From: Actinomycetota bacterium
Lineage (GTDB): Bacteria; Actinomycetota; Thermoleophilia; Solirubrobacterales; Solirubrobacteraceae
Reading direction: 5' to 3'
NCBI GenBank assembly: GCA_009699915.1
Contig: WLNG01000084.1
Location: 1 to 6,362 of the forward strand
DNA length: 6,362 nucleotides
Part shown: positions 1-4,876 of the stretch, in pieces
Position numbering within the stretch: position 1 is the stretch's first letter
Layout of the letters: every line of letters begins with the position of its first letter
The notes under the pieces: model-generated
The model's database searches: none
What the model was told of the DNA's origin: nothing
Seen by the model: only the letters and a program-made list of their open reading frames with translations
Made by a program: the position numbers and the translations under genes

Positions 1-309
1 GAGACCGTCGAGCCGCTCGTCGCATACGACGAGCAGTACGAGACCGATCTCCTGACCACCGTCGCGACGTTTCTTGAAGCCGATGGCAACGTGGCCGGAA
101 CCGCACAGCGACTCTTCACCCATCGCCACACCGTCCGTTACCGGCTTGAGCGGGTGCGCGAGCTCTCAGGGCTCGACGTCGGCTCGACGGACGGGCGCGA
201 GAAGCTCAGTCTGGGGCTCAAAGCGATGCGCGTACTCGGTATCGCCCACCGAGGCGGTCCGGCGACCGAGGCCGGCGCTGCGGCGGGCCGTGTCCCACGC
301 GGACGCTGA
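1..309 (+). CDS. PucR/CdaR-family transcriptional regulator, C-terminal fragment
   Basis: The visible 102 residues are the end of a protein whose start lies left of the window. Residues 17-58 match the C-terminal helix-turn-helix of PucR/CdaR-type regulators. A helix beginning LLTTVATFLEADGN is followed by the recognition segment TAQRLFTHRHTVRYRLERV and then LSG, the usual 'H-x-x-T-V/L-x-Y-R-L' signature of this domain (HTH_30 type). In the family this domain sits after sensor regions and binds DNA of catabolic or stress genes; the sensor part is not visible, so the signal cannot be named. The tail after residue 80 is Ala/Gly/Arg-rich and looks disordered. The stop TGA lies at 307-309, only 6 nt before the next gene, so the two are probably co-transcribed. 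Confident as to family, not as to target. Confidence 0.9.
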   Translation, partial: ETVEPLVAYDEQYETDLLTTVATFLEADGNVAGTAQRLFTHRHTVRYRLERVRELSGLDVGSTDGREKLSLGLKAMRVLGIAHRGGPATEAGAAAGRVPRGR

Positions 310-315
310 GCGGCC

Positions 316-915
316 GTGACGGCGCAGGCGCCACTGGCTGCGGTCGTCCTCGACGCGCTTGCCGGCGCACCTGATCCAGGGCTCGATCGCGCGGTGGGAG
401 CCGGGACGGCGCAGCGCCTGCGTGCTGAGCTGCGGGCGATCGCGCGCCGTTGGGTGGCTGCGGTCGCCCCGGGGATGGCCTTCGAGGCGACCTCGATCGC
501 CGCGGCGATCGCGGCGTTGTCGGGCCATCGCGGGCCGGTGGTGCTGGTCGCCCCTGACATTCCGCGGCTGGGATCGTTCCACGCCGATGTCCTGCGCGAG
601 GATCTTGCGGCCGGTATCGGCGTCGTGATGGGCCCCAGCCACGATGGGCTGCCCTACCTCGCGGCGTTCGCCGAAACCGAGACGCAGGCCATCGAGCTCG
701 CAGGCGCGGGGTGGGACGAGATGACCGCCTACGCGCTCGAACGCGACGTTGAGGCCGCGATGCTGCGCGCTGAGCGGCGGCTTGTCAGCGCCGCCGATGC
801 GCGCGCGCTCGCCCATGACCCGCTCACCCCGGCGGGGCTCGCCGCCGAGCTGCGGCTGCTGCGCGAGGACACCGATGCCGGTCGTCGCGCTCCGATGTCG
901 CCCGGAATTGGGTAG
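316..915 (+). CDS. DUF2064-like / GT-A-fold nucleotidyl- or glycosyltransferase-like protein, divergent
   Basis: A 199-residue protein. A hydrophobic strand (GPVVLVAPDIPRLG, Asp81) is followed by a DL...V-V-M-GPSHDGLPYL segment (Gly106 to Leu114). This pair resembles the 'D-x-P-x-L' and 'GPa-x-DGG-x-x-L' motifs of the DUF2064/CofC branch of GT-A-fold enzymes, which handle nucleotide-activated substrates. The N-terminal 'PxxGxxKTRL' nucleotide-binding motif expected of this family is not recognisable, and the second Gly of DGG is Leu112. The enzyme may therefore be inactive or have changed substrate. The start GTG at 316 is the first in-frame start after the upstream stop; no strong Shine-Dalgarno is visible, consistent with translational coupling to the regulator gene 6 nt away. 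Coding bias is strong. The family call is from motif reading only, and a role in cofactor F420 synthesis would be speculation. Confidence 0.65.
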   Translation: MTAQAPLAAVVLDALAGAPDPGLDRAVGAGTAQRLRAELRAIARRWVAAVAPGMAFEATSIAAAIAALSGHRGPVVLVAPDIPRLGSFHADVLREDLAAGIGVVMGPSHDGLPYLAAFAETETQAIELAGAGWDEMTAYALERDVEAAMLRAERRLVSAADARALAHDPLTPAGLAAELRLLREDTDAGRRAPMSPGIG

Positions 916-925
916 GACGCGAACC

Positions 926-1156
926 ATGGATGACTCGAACAAACGACGGCGCGAGGCGATGCGGCCGGTGGAAGAGGCCGGCGGCGGAGAAGCGGGTGGC
1001 TTCGAACTTGCCGAGGAGGCCCTCGTCGAGCAGGCCGAGAACTGGGAGGCGGGCCGGTCGCCGGCGCGTGACGCGTTCCCGCCGGAGGAGGATTCCGGAG
1101 CGGTTTACGGCGAAGCCGACCACGAGCATTCCTCGGAGGTCGAGCGACAGGACTGA
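926..1156 (+). CDS. Small acidic conserved-type hypothetical protein (76 aa)
   Basis: A 76-residue hydrophilic protein with no membrane segment. It is rich in Glu and Asp, with a basic patch (KRRR, residues 6-9) near the N terminus. Two stretches stand out: residues 15-36, starting VEEAGGGEAGGFELAEE, and residues 61-72, YGEADHEHSSEV. I recall similar short proteins with a 'GGGEA-GFELAEE' core in Thermoleophilia-type actinobacteria, but no function is known to me. It is probably largely disordered. The ATG at 926 is chosen because the purine-rich GGTAGGA at 911-917 lies 8 nt upstream and the acidic protein begins cleanly there; the same frame is open further upstream but only inside the preceding gene. 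The TAGGAC at 913-918, 7 nt before ATG, is also a near match to the promoter hexamer seen before other genes here. The stop lies 26 nt before the tRNA gene. Confidence 0.75.
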   Translation: MDDSNKRRREAMRPVEEAGGGEAGGFELAEEALVEQAENWEAGRSPARDAFPPEEDSGAVYGEADHEHSSEVERQD

Positions 1157-1162
1157 AGTCCG

Positions 1163-1168
1163 TACTCT
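1163..1168 (+). promoter_or_regulatory. Candidate -10 hexamer for tRNA-Gln
   Basis: TACTCT fits the actinobacterial TAnnnT pattern and lies 14 nt before the mature tRNA 5' end, which would give a leader of about 8 nt. The -35 position (1140-1145, TCGAGC) is only a weak match to TTGACA. Inference from position and consensus only. Confidence 0.35.
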
Positions 1169-1182
1169 TGCCGGGCGGCGCT

Positions 1183-1254
1183 TGGGGGATCGTCCAACCG
1201 GCAGGACACTGGGTTTTGGTCCCAGGAATCGAGGTTCGAGTCCTCGTCCCCCAG
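1183..1254 (+). tRNA. tRNA-Gln (anticodon TTG)
   Basis: A complete cloverleaf of 72 nt. The acceptor stem TGGGGGA (1183-1189) pairs with TCCCCCA (1247-1253). The D stem is GTCC/GGAC (1192-1195 with 1204-1207), with GG in its loop. The anticodon stem CTGGG/CCCAG (1209-1213 with 1221-1225) closes the loop TTTTGGT, placing TTG at 1216-1218. The T stem CGAGG/CCTCG (1230-1234 with 1242-1246) closes the loop TTCGAGT. A U1-A72 first pair and discriminator G73 (1254) are typical identity features of glutamine tRNA. The following bases are TCC, so CCA is not encoded and must be added by the CCA-adding enzyme. The gene is 26 nt from both the upstream stop codon and the glmU start, on the same strand. 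Confidence 0.97.
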
Positions 1255-1268
1255 TCCGGCGGGCACTC

Positions 1269-1274
1269 TAGGAT
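1269..1274 (+). promoter_or_regulatory. Candidate -10 element of a leaderless glmU promoter
   Basis: TAGGAT fits TAnnnT and ends 6 nt before the GTG at 1281, so transcription would begin at or next to the start codon. The AGGA inside it (1270-1273, 7 nt before GTG) could instead act as a Shine-Dalgarno on a transcript starting upstream at the tRNA. The -35 position falls in the tRNA acceptor stem and shows no consensus. The two readings cannot be separated from sequence. Confidence 0.5.
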
Positions 1275-1280
1275 GAGCGC

Positions 1281-2669
1281 GTGAGCGTCCCGACCGTCGT
1301 CATTCTGGCTGCAGGCCGGGGAACGCGCATGCGGTCCGCCACGCCGAAGGTCCTCCACGACCTCTGCGGGTTGCCGCTGATCGCCTGGCCGGTCGCGGCC
1401 GCCAGAGCGGCCGGTGCGGGACGAGTCATCGTCGTGGACGCGCCTGAGCGCCAGCTCGACGGCCATCTTCCGGAGGGTGTCGAGACGGTCGTCCAGCCCC
1501 AGTCCGACGGCACCGGCGGCGCGGTGCGCGCAGCGGCGCATCTGCTGGAGGGTTCGGGTCCGGTCCTCGTCCTCAGCGGTGACGTTCCGCTCGTCACGAC
1601 GCAGACGATCGGCGCCCTGCTGGACGCTCACGCGTCCGCGGGAGCGAAGGCGACGGTTGCGACGGCGGTCCTGGACGACCCGGCCGGCTATGGCCGCGTC
1701 GTCCGCGCGGCTGACGGCAGCGTCGAGCGGATCGCTGAGACGAAGGTCCCAGGCGACGCCGACGAGACCGAGCTCGCGATCCGCGAGGTCAACGCCGGGA
1801 TCTACGTCTTCGAGGCGGCAGCACTGCTCGCCGCGCTTCCACGTCTGAGCGCCGAGAACGCCCAGGGTGAGTTCTATCTCCCCGAAGTGCTCACGCTGTT
1901 GCGCGCAGACGGCGACCATGTCGCCGCCCACGCGATGGACGATCCCGGGGCGGTCCTCGGGGTCAACGACCTCGTCCAGCTGGCGGCGGTGCGCGAGCTG
2001 GCGCGGACCCGCATCATCGCGGCGCACCAACGCGCAGGGGTCGACGTGCTCGATCCCGGATCGACCTTCATCGACGCGACCGTGGAATTGGGCGCGGACA
2101 CCGTCGTCGAACCATTCACGGTGCTGCGCGGCGCGACCCGTGCCGGCGAGCGCTGCCGGATCGGCCCCTCCACGACGCTCACCGACACCGTGCTCGGTGA
2201 TGAGGTGACGATCGTCCACGCCTTCGGGGTGGGGGCACTGGTCCACTCAGGCGTCAGCGTCGGTCCCTACGCATACCTGCGCCCCGGGACGCTGCTGCGC
2301 GAGGGCGCGAAGGTCGGCACCTTCGTCGAGGTGAAGAATTCCGACATCGGCGCCGGGACGAAGGTCCCGCATCTCTCCTATATCGGTGATGCCGACGTCG
2401 GAGCCGGCACCAACCTCGGCGCCGGGACGATCACCGCCAACTACGACGGGTTCGCCAAGCACCGCACCACGATCGGCGATGGCGTGCGCGGTGGGGTAGA
2501 CGTGTCGCTCGTCGCCCCGGTGACGCTCGGGGATCGTTCCTGGACGGCGGCCGGCTCGATCATCACGCAGGACGTGCCGCCCGGTGCGCTGGGTATTGCA
2601 CGCGAACGCCAGAGCAACATTCCGGACTTCGAGGAGCGCCGCGGCGGTCCTCCCGGGGATGCACCGTGA
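1281..2669 (+). CDS. glmU: Bifunctional GlmU: glucosamine-1-phosphate N-acetyltransferase / UDP-GlcNAc pyrophosphorylase
   Basis: Makes UDP-GlcNAc for cell-wall synthesis in the cytoplasm by acetylating glucosamine-1-phosphate and coupling the product to UTP. The 462-residue length is normal for the family. The N-terminal uridylyltransferase domain starts with LAAGRGTRM and PKVLH (Lys23). It has SGDVPL with metal-binding Asp101, NAGIYVFE (Asn171), QGEFYLPEV and the second metal-ligand position Asn229. The C-terminal left-handed beta-helix carries VGPYAYLRPG, KVGTFVEVKN, the catalytic His364 in HLSYIGDA, GAGTITANYDG and LVAPV. Two motifs deviate: GTGGA where GTGHA is usual, and RGGV (Val406) where FVGS is usual, a site that contacts acetyl-CoA in E. 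coli. GTG at 1281 is the start because an ATG at 1273 is out of frame and soon hits a stop, and the protein begins at the expected place. prs follows after 52 nt, a gene order widely conserved in bacteria. Confidence 0.98.
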   Translation: MSVPTVVILAAGRGTRMRSATPKVLHDLCGLPLIAWPVAAARAAGAGRVIVVDAPERQLDGHLPEGVETVVQPQSDGTGGAVRAAAHLLEGSGPVLVLSGDVPLVTTQTIGALLDAHASAGAKATVATAVLDDPAGYGRVVRAADGSVERIAETKVPGDADETELAIREVNAGIYVFEAAALLAALPRLSAENAQGEFYLPEVLTLLRADGDHVAAHAMDDPGAVLGVNDLVQLAAVRELARTRIIAAHQRAGVDVLDPGSTFIDATVELGADTVVEPFTVLRGATRAGERCRIGPSTTLTDTVLGDEVTIVHAFGVGALVHSGVSVGPYAYLRPGTLLREGAKVGTFVEVKNSDIGAGTKVPHLSYIGDADVGAGTNLGAGTITANYDGFAKHRTTIGDGVRGGVDVSLVAPVTLGDRSWTAAGSIITQDVPPGALGIARERQSNIPDFEERRGGPPGDAP

Positions 2670-2682
2670 CCGCGCTGCGGCC

Positions 2683-2688
2683 TACACT
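2683..2688 (+). promoter_or_regulatory. Candidate -10 hexamer upstream of prs
   Basis: TACACT fits TAnnnT and lies in the 52-nt glmU-prs gap, giving an expected start near 2695 and a leader of about 27 nt before the ATG at 2722. No -35 match is visible. prs may equally be read through from glmU, as is common for this gene pair. Confidence 0.35.
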
Positions 2689-2721
2689 CGTCGCCCCGTC
2701 ACACCGACCACGCAGGCGCAG

Positions 2722-3717
2722 ATGAACACGAGCCTTCCGATCGACTACGACAAGCGCTTGATGCTCTTCTCCGGACGGGCGAACCCGGAGCTGTCGGAGC
2801 GGATCGCCGAGCGGCTGGGAGTCGGCCTTGGCCCGGTGACGCTCAAGACGTTCTCCAACGGCGAGGTCTACTGCCGCTTCGAGGAGTCGATCCGTGGTGC
2901 GGACGTCTTCATCGTCCAGCCGATCTGCGCGAACCCGGCGACGGGCCTCGCGGCGAACGATGCGCTGATGGAGCTGCTCGTGATGATCGATGCGGCCGTC
3001 GGCGCGTCGGCGCACCGAGTGATCGCGGTCTGCCCGTGGTACGGCTATTCGCGTCAGGACAAGAAGAGCGCTCCGCGCGAGCCGATCAGTGCGCGGCTGG
3101 TGGCGCGCATGCTCGAATCCGCCGGTGCCGACCGGGTCCTCACGATGGACCTCCATGCCGGCCAGGTCCAGGCTTTCTTCCAGATCCCGGTTGATCACAT
3201 GACGGGGCTCTTCATGCTCACGCAGCACTTCCAGGATCTCGGCCTGCATGATCTGGTCGTCGTCTCTCCCGACGCTGGGCGCGTCAAGCTCAACAAGCGC
3301 TTCGCCTCGCAGATCGGCGCCGAGTTGGCGATCCTCGACAAGGAGCGTCCGGCTCAGCAGGTGGCCGAGATCGGCTACGTCATCGGTGACGTCAACGGCA
3401 AGACCGCGATCATCGTCGACGACATGATCGACACCGCCGGCACCCTGCGCGCCGCGGGGCAGACGGTGCTCGACGCCGGCGCCACTCGGGTCTATGCCGC
3501 CGCTACGCACGCCGTCTTCAGCGGCGCTGCCTACGAGAATCTCGCCGCCGCGCCGTTCGAGCAGATCGTGGTGACCGACTCGATCCCGCTGCGCCCGGGT
3601 GCTCCGGACACCGTCACGGTGCTCTCCTGCTCGGTGCTGCTCGCCGATTCGATCCGTCGCATCTTCAGCGACGATTCGGTCTCCGAGGTCTTCGGCGGCG
3701 AGAACCAGCTCTTCTGA
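2722..3717 (+). CDS. prs: Ribose-phosphate pyrophosphokinase (PRPP synthetase)
   Basis: Transfers pyrophosphate from ATP to ribose-5-phosphate to make PRPP, the precursor of purines, pyrimidines, NAD, histidine and tryptophan. The 331-residue protein shows the class I pattern in order: FSGRANPELSERIAERLG near the N terminus, FSNGEVYCRFEESIRG, the flexible ATP-site loop YSRQDKKSAPREPIS (Arg111 to Lys115), the divalent-cation motif DLHAGQVQAFF (Asp143, His145), SPDAGRVKLN, and the PRPP-binding loop VDDMIDTAGT (Asp233-Thr241). ATG at 2722 is chosen because the family N terminus (a short tail, then the RLMLFSG strand) begins just after it. An in-frame ATG at 2584 would run through the end of glmU and is not credible. 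Only a weak purine run (AGG, 2714-2716) precedes the ATG. The gene ends 8 bp before the end of a convergent gene. Confidence 0.98.
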   Translation: MNTSLPIDYDKRLMLFSGRANPELSERIAERLGVGLGPVTLKTFSNGEVYCRFEESIRGADVFIVQPICANPATGLAANDALMELLVMIDAAVGASAHRVIAVCPWYGYSRQDKKSAPREPISARLVARMLESAGADRVLTMDLHAGQVQAFFQIPVDHMTGLFMLTQHFQDLGLHDLVVVSPDAGRVKLNKRFASQIGAELAILDKERPAQQVAEIGYVIGDVNGKTAIIVDDMIDTAGTLRAAGQTVLDAGATRVYAAATHAVFSGAAYENLAAAPFEQIVVTDSIPLRPGAPDTVTVLSCSVLLADSIRRIFSDDSVSEVFGGENQLF

Positions 3718-3725
3718 CCCGGCGC

Positions 3726-4040
3726 TCAGCCGCCGATCACGAAGCCCCGTCGCCCGAGCTGTTCAACCGCTGCCTCGAAGGCCGCGAAGTCGCGTGCCAG
3801 CAGATGGTCGATCGGCCGGCCCGCCGGGCCGCTCGTGCGCGCCCATCGCCGCAGCACGCCGTCCGTGAGCGTCGCCGCGGGCTCGTCGGTCAGCGCGAGC
3901 AGGATCCCCAGCTCCGGCCGGTGGGCGAGCTCGCCGGAGATGACCGCGACCGGGTCCGCGTCGAGGATCCGGCAGAGCTCGTCGTCGGAGAGCCCGAGGC
4001 GCGTCTGCAGCACGGCCGCGGGCGCGTCCATCCGGGTCAC
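3726..4040 (-). CDS. Hypothetical protein (104 aa), possible helical DNA/protein-binding protein
   Basis: Not recognised as a named family. The N-terminal segment LQTRLGLSDDELCRILDADPVAVISGELAHRPELGILLAL (residues about 11-50) is predicted helical. It vaguely recalls the helix-turn-helix plus toxin-binding layout of Xre/MbcA/ParS-type antitoxins, in which 'Lsd-eL-rIL' is typical. The middle has VLRRWARTSGPAGRPIDHLLARDFAAFEAAVEQL and the protein ends in GFVIGG; no toxin gene is adjacent. The GTG start at 4040 overlaps the stop of the upstream DUF4235 gene in a GTGA arrangement, so the two are translationally coupled. An ATG three codons later (4031) is a possible alternative start. High-GC codon bias in this frame and coupling support a real gene. 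The antitoxin-like resemblance is weak inference. Confidence 0.75.
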   Translation of the reverse strand: MTRMDAPAAVLQTRLGLSDDELCRILDADPVAVISGELAHRPELGILLALTDEPAATLTDGVLRRWARTSGPAGRPIDHLLARDFAAFEAAVEQLGRRGFVIGG

Positions 4041-4345
4041 TCGCCGGAGCGTTCCAGGTGCGCCGCGGGCTTCGCTCGCTTCTCTCCGGGCCAGAAGCCG
4101 GTGATGTAGCGGAAGCCTGTCGCGGCCGCGCGATCCAACGTCACGGCCGTCACCGCGAAGATCGTGGCCTTCGCCGCCGCGGTCAGTGCCGCGTGCGAGA
4201 GCGTCGTCTCCTCTGTGAGGGCCTTCGGCGCCTCGGTCCCAAAGCGCCGTTGGTAGGCGCTCGTGAAGAGCCGATCGCTCACGCGCCGGGCGACGATCCC
4301 ACCCGCAATGATGCCGATCGGCTTATAGAGGATCTTCGCCAGCAC
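4037..4345 (-). CDS. DUF4235 family membrane protein
   Basis: A 102-residue protein of the DUF4235 type. It begins LAKILYKPIGIIAGGIVARRV, an N-terminal membrane helix with the typical 'lyKpvG...aG' signature. A second hydrophobic segment follows at about residues 50-70 (HAALTAAAKATIFAVTAV), then LDRAAATGFRYITGFWPGEK, matching the family's 'dRagA..fr.lTG.wPg' ending. The last 15 residues are charged and probably cytoplasmic. The family is common in actinobacteria and has no established function. The GTG start at 4345 is supported by a TAGGCT hexamer 7 nt upstream, suggesting a leaderless transcript. The gene is divergent from the 4424 gene and overlaps the next reverse-strand gene by 4 nt. Confidence 0.88.
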   Translation of the reverse strand: MLAKILYKPIGIIAGGIVARRVSDRLFTSAYQRRFGTEAPKALTEETTLSHAALTAAAKATIFAVTAVTLDRAAATGFRYITGFWPGEKRAKPAAHLERSGE

Positions 4346-4352
4346 GCGCCCC

Positions 4353-4358
4353 AGCCTA
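4353..4358 (-). promoter_or_regulatory. Candidate -10 of leaderless promoter for the DUF4235 operon
   Basis: Read on the minus strand this is TAGGCT (TAnnnT), ending 7 nt before the GTG at 4345. The preceding bases TCATC resemble the CCATC before the divergent hexamer at 4411. Its -35 position (about 4376-4381) overlaps the palindrome at 4371-4382. Confidence 0.5.
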
Positions 4359-4370
4359 GATGATTCGGAG

Positions 4371-4382
4371 GGCCGATCGGCC
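4371..4382. repeat. Perfect 12-bp palindrome in divergent promoter region
   Basis: GGCCGATCGGCC is identical to its reverse complement and lies between the two back-to-back -10 hexamers, over the predicted -35 region of the minus-strand promoter. It could be an operator for a dimeric regulator acting on both gene sets. A chance palindrome is possible because 70% GC sequence makes such sites more frequent. Confidence 0.4.
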
Positions 4383-4410
4383 GTGCGGCGCCCCGTCCCG
4401 CTAGGCCATC

Positions 4411-4416
4411 TACCCT
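4411..4416 (+). promoter_or_regulatory. Candidate -10 of leaderless promoter for the 4424 gene / GH2 operon
   Basis: TACCCT fits TAnnnT and ends 7 nt before the GTG at 4424, the same spacing as for the DUF4235 gene. No Shine-Dalgarno sequence is present before this GTG, which favours a leaderless start. Confidence 0.5.
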
Positions 4417-4423
4417 CAGAGCC

Positions 4424-4876
4424 GTGATGACGCGCCGCCGGATCGCAATCGTCTCCGGGGTCGCCGTATTCCTACTCGTCTCATTCCTCCTTGCGCTGTG
4501 GCTCACCGGCGACACGCGGGAGCGCAGCCGGGTGGTCGACCTGCTCCGGTCGCAGGCGCGCGGCGACGTCCCGGGGATGCTCGCCCAGATCGACGGCTGC
4601 GCGTCGCGCCCCGCCTGCCGTGCGCAGGTCGCGGCGAATGCGCAGACGCTGCGGCGAGCAGGCCGCGTACGGATCCTCGACTACCGGTCGGCGACGTCGA
4701 AGGCGATCGCCGCCGACGCGGGCCTGACGCGCGTGGCGTGGGACGCGGGCTTGCAGAGCCTTCCTGTCGTGCAGTGCGTGCGGATTGAGCGGCGTGGGCT
4801 GCCGATCCTGGGCGGGAAGATCGTCATCGTCTCGATCGGTCCGAAGATCCGCGGAGACGCGGCGTGTTCGCGCTGA
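4424..4876 (+). CDS. Membrane-anchored exported protein with four cysteines, unknown function
   Basis: A 150-residue protein not recognised as a known family. A basic start (MMTRRR) is followed by a single hydrophobic helix at about residues 7-28 (IAIVSGVAVFLLVSFLLALWL), then a soluble domain expected outside the membrane. Topology fits an N-in signal anchor. The domain has four cysteines (59, 65, 118, 148), the first two five residues apart in GCASRPACR, which could form two disulfides. Its first part, RVVDLLRSQARGDVPGMLAQIDGC, looks helical; the rest (VRILDY, TRVAWDAG, VVQCVRIERRG, KIVIVSIGPKI) looks like beta strands. The start is GTG 4424, directly followed by ATG 4427, so either could be used; the hexamer at 4411 favours GTG. 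Its end overlaps the start of the glycoside hydrolase gene by 13 nt, so the two are likely co-translated. Confidence 0.8.
   Translation: MMTRRRIAIVSGVAVFLLVSFLLALWLTGDTRERSRVVDLLRSQARGDVPGMLAQIDGCASRPACRAQVAANAQTLRRAGRVRILDYRSATSKAIAADAGLTRVAWDAGLQSLPVVQCVRIERRGLPILGGKIVIVSIGPKIRGDAACSR
4852..4855 (+). promoter_or_regulatory. Shine-Dalgarno for the GH2 gene
   Basis: GGAG, 8 nt before the GTG at 4864 and inside the upstream coding region. It decides the start of the secreted hydrolase, because the signal peptide begins exactly there. Confidence 0.6.

Noticed and set aside
1183..1280. A regulatory link between tRNA-Gln and glmU through glutamine use in amino-sugar synthesis
   Set aside because: Glutamine is used by GlmS, not GlmU, and no T-box or other leader structure is visible; adjacency alone is not evidence.
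729..2246. A long open minus-strand frame (505 codons) antisense to the small acidic gene, tRNA-Gln and glmU
   Set aside because: It runs across a tRNA and a clearly identified glmU, has no family motifs and is Arg/Gly/Asp-rich, as expected for the shadow frame of high-GC coding sequence.
2584..2721. An in-frame N-terminal extension of prs from an upstream ATG
   Set aside because: It would overlap the last 86 nt of glmU, adds 46 residues unlike any PRPP synthetase, and the normal N terminus starts at 2722.
2563..3510. A 315-codon minus-strand open frame opposite prs
   Set aside because: prs motifs on the plus strand are unambiguous; the antisense frame has no motif and no plausible promoter.
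3718..3732. A possible bidirectional terminator between the convergent prs and reverse-strand genes
   Set aside because: Only a 4-bp stem (CGGC/GCCG) is present, with no T-run, and it overlaps the stop codon of the reverse gene.
3817..3831. A GC-rich hairpin, CGGCCC-GCC-GGGCCG, as a possible terminator
   Set aside because: It lies inside the reverse-strand 104-residue gene, encodes the SGPAGRP stretch and has no T-run; a chance result of high GC is more likely.
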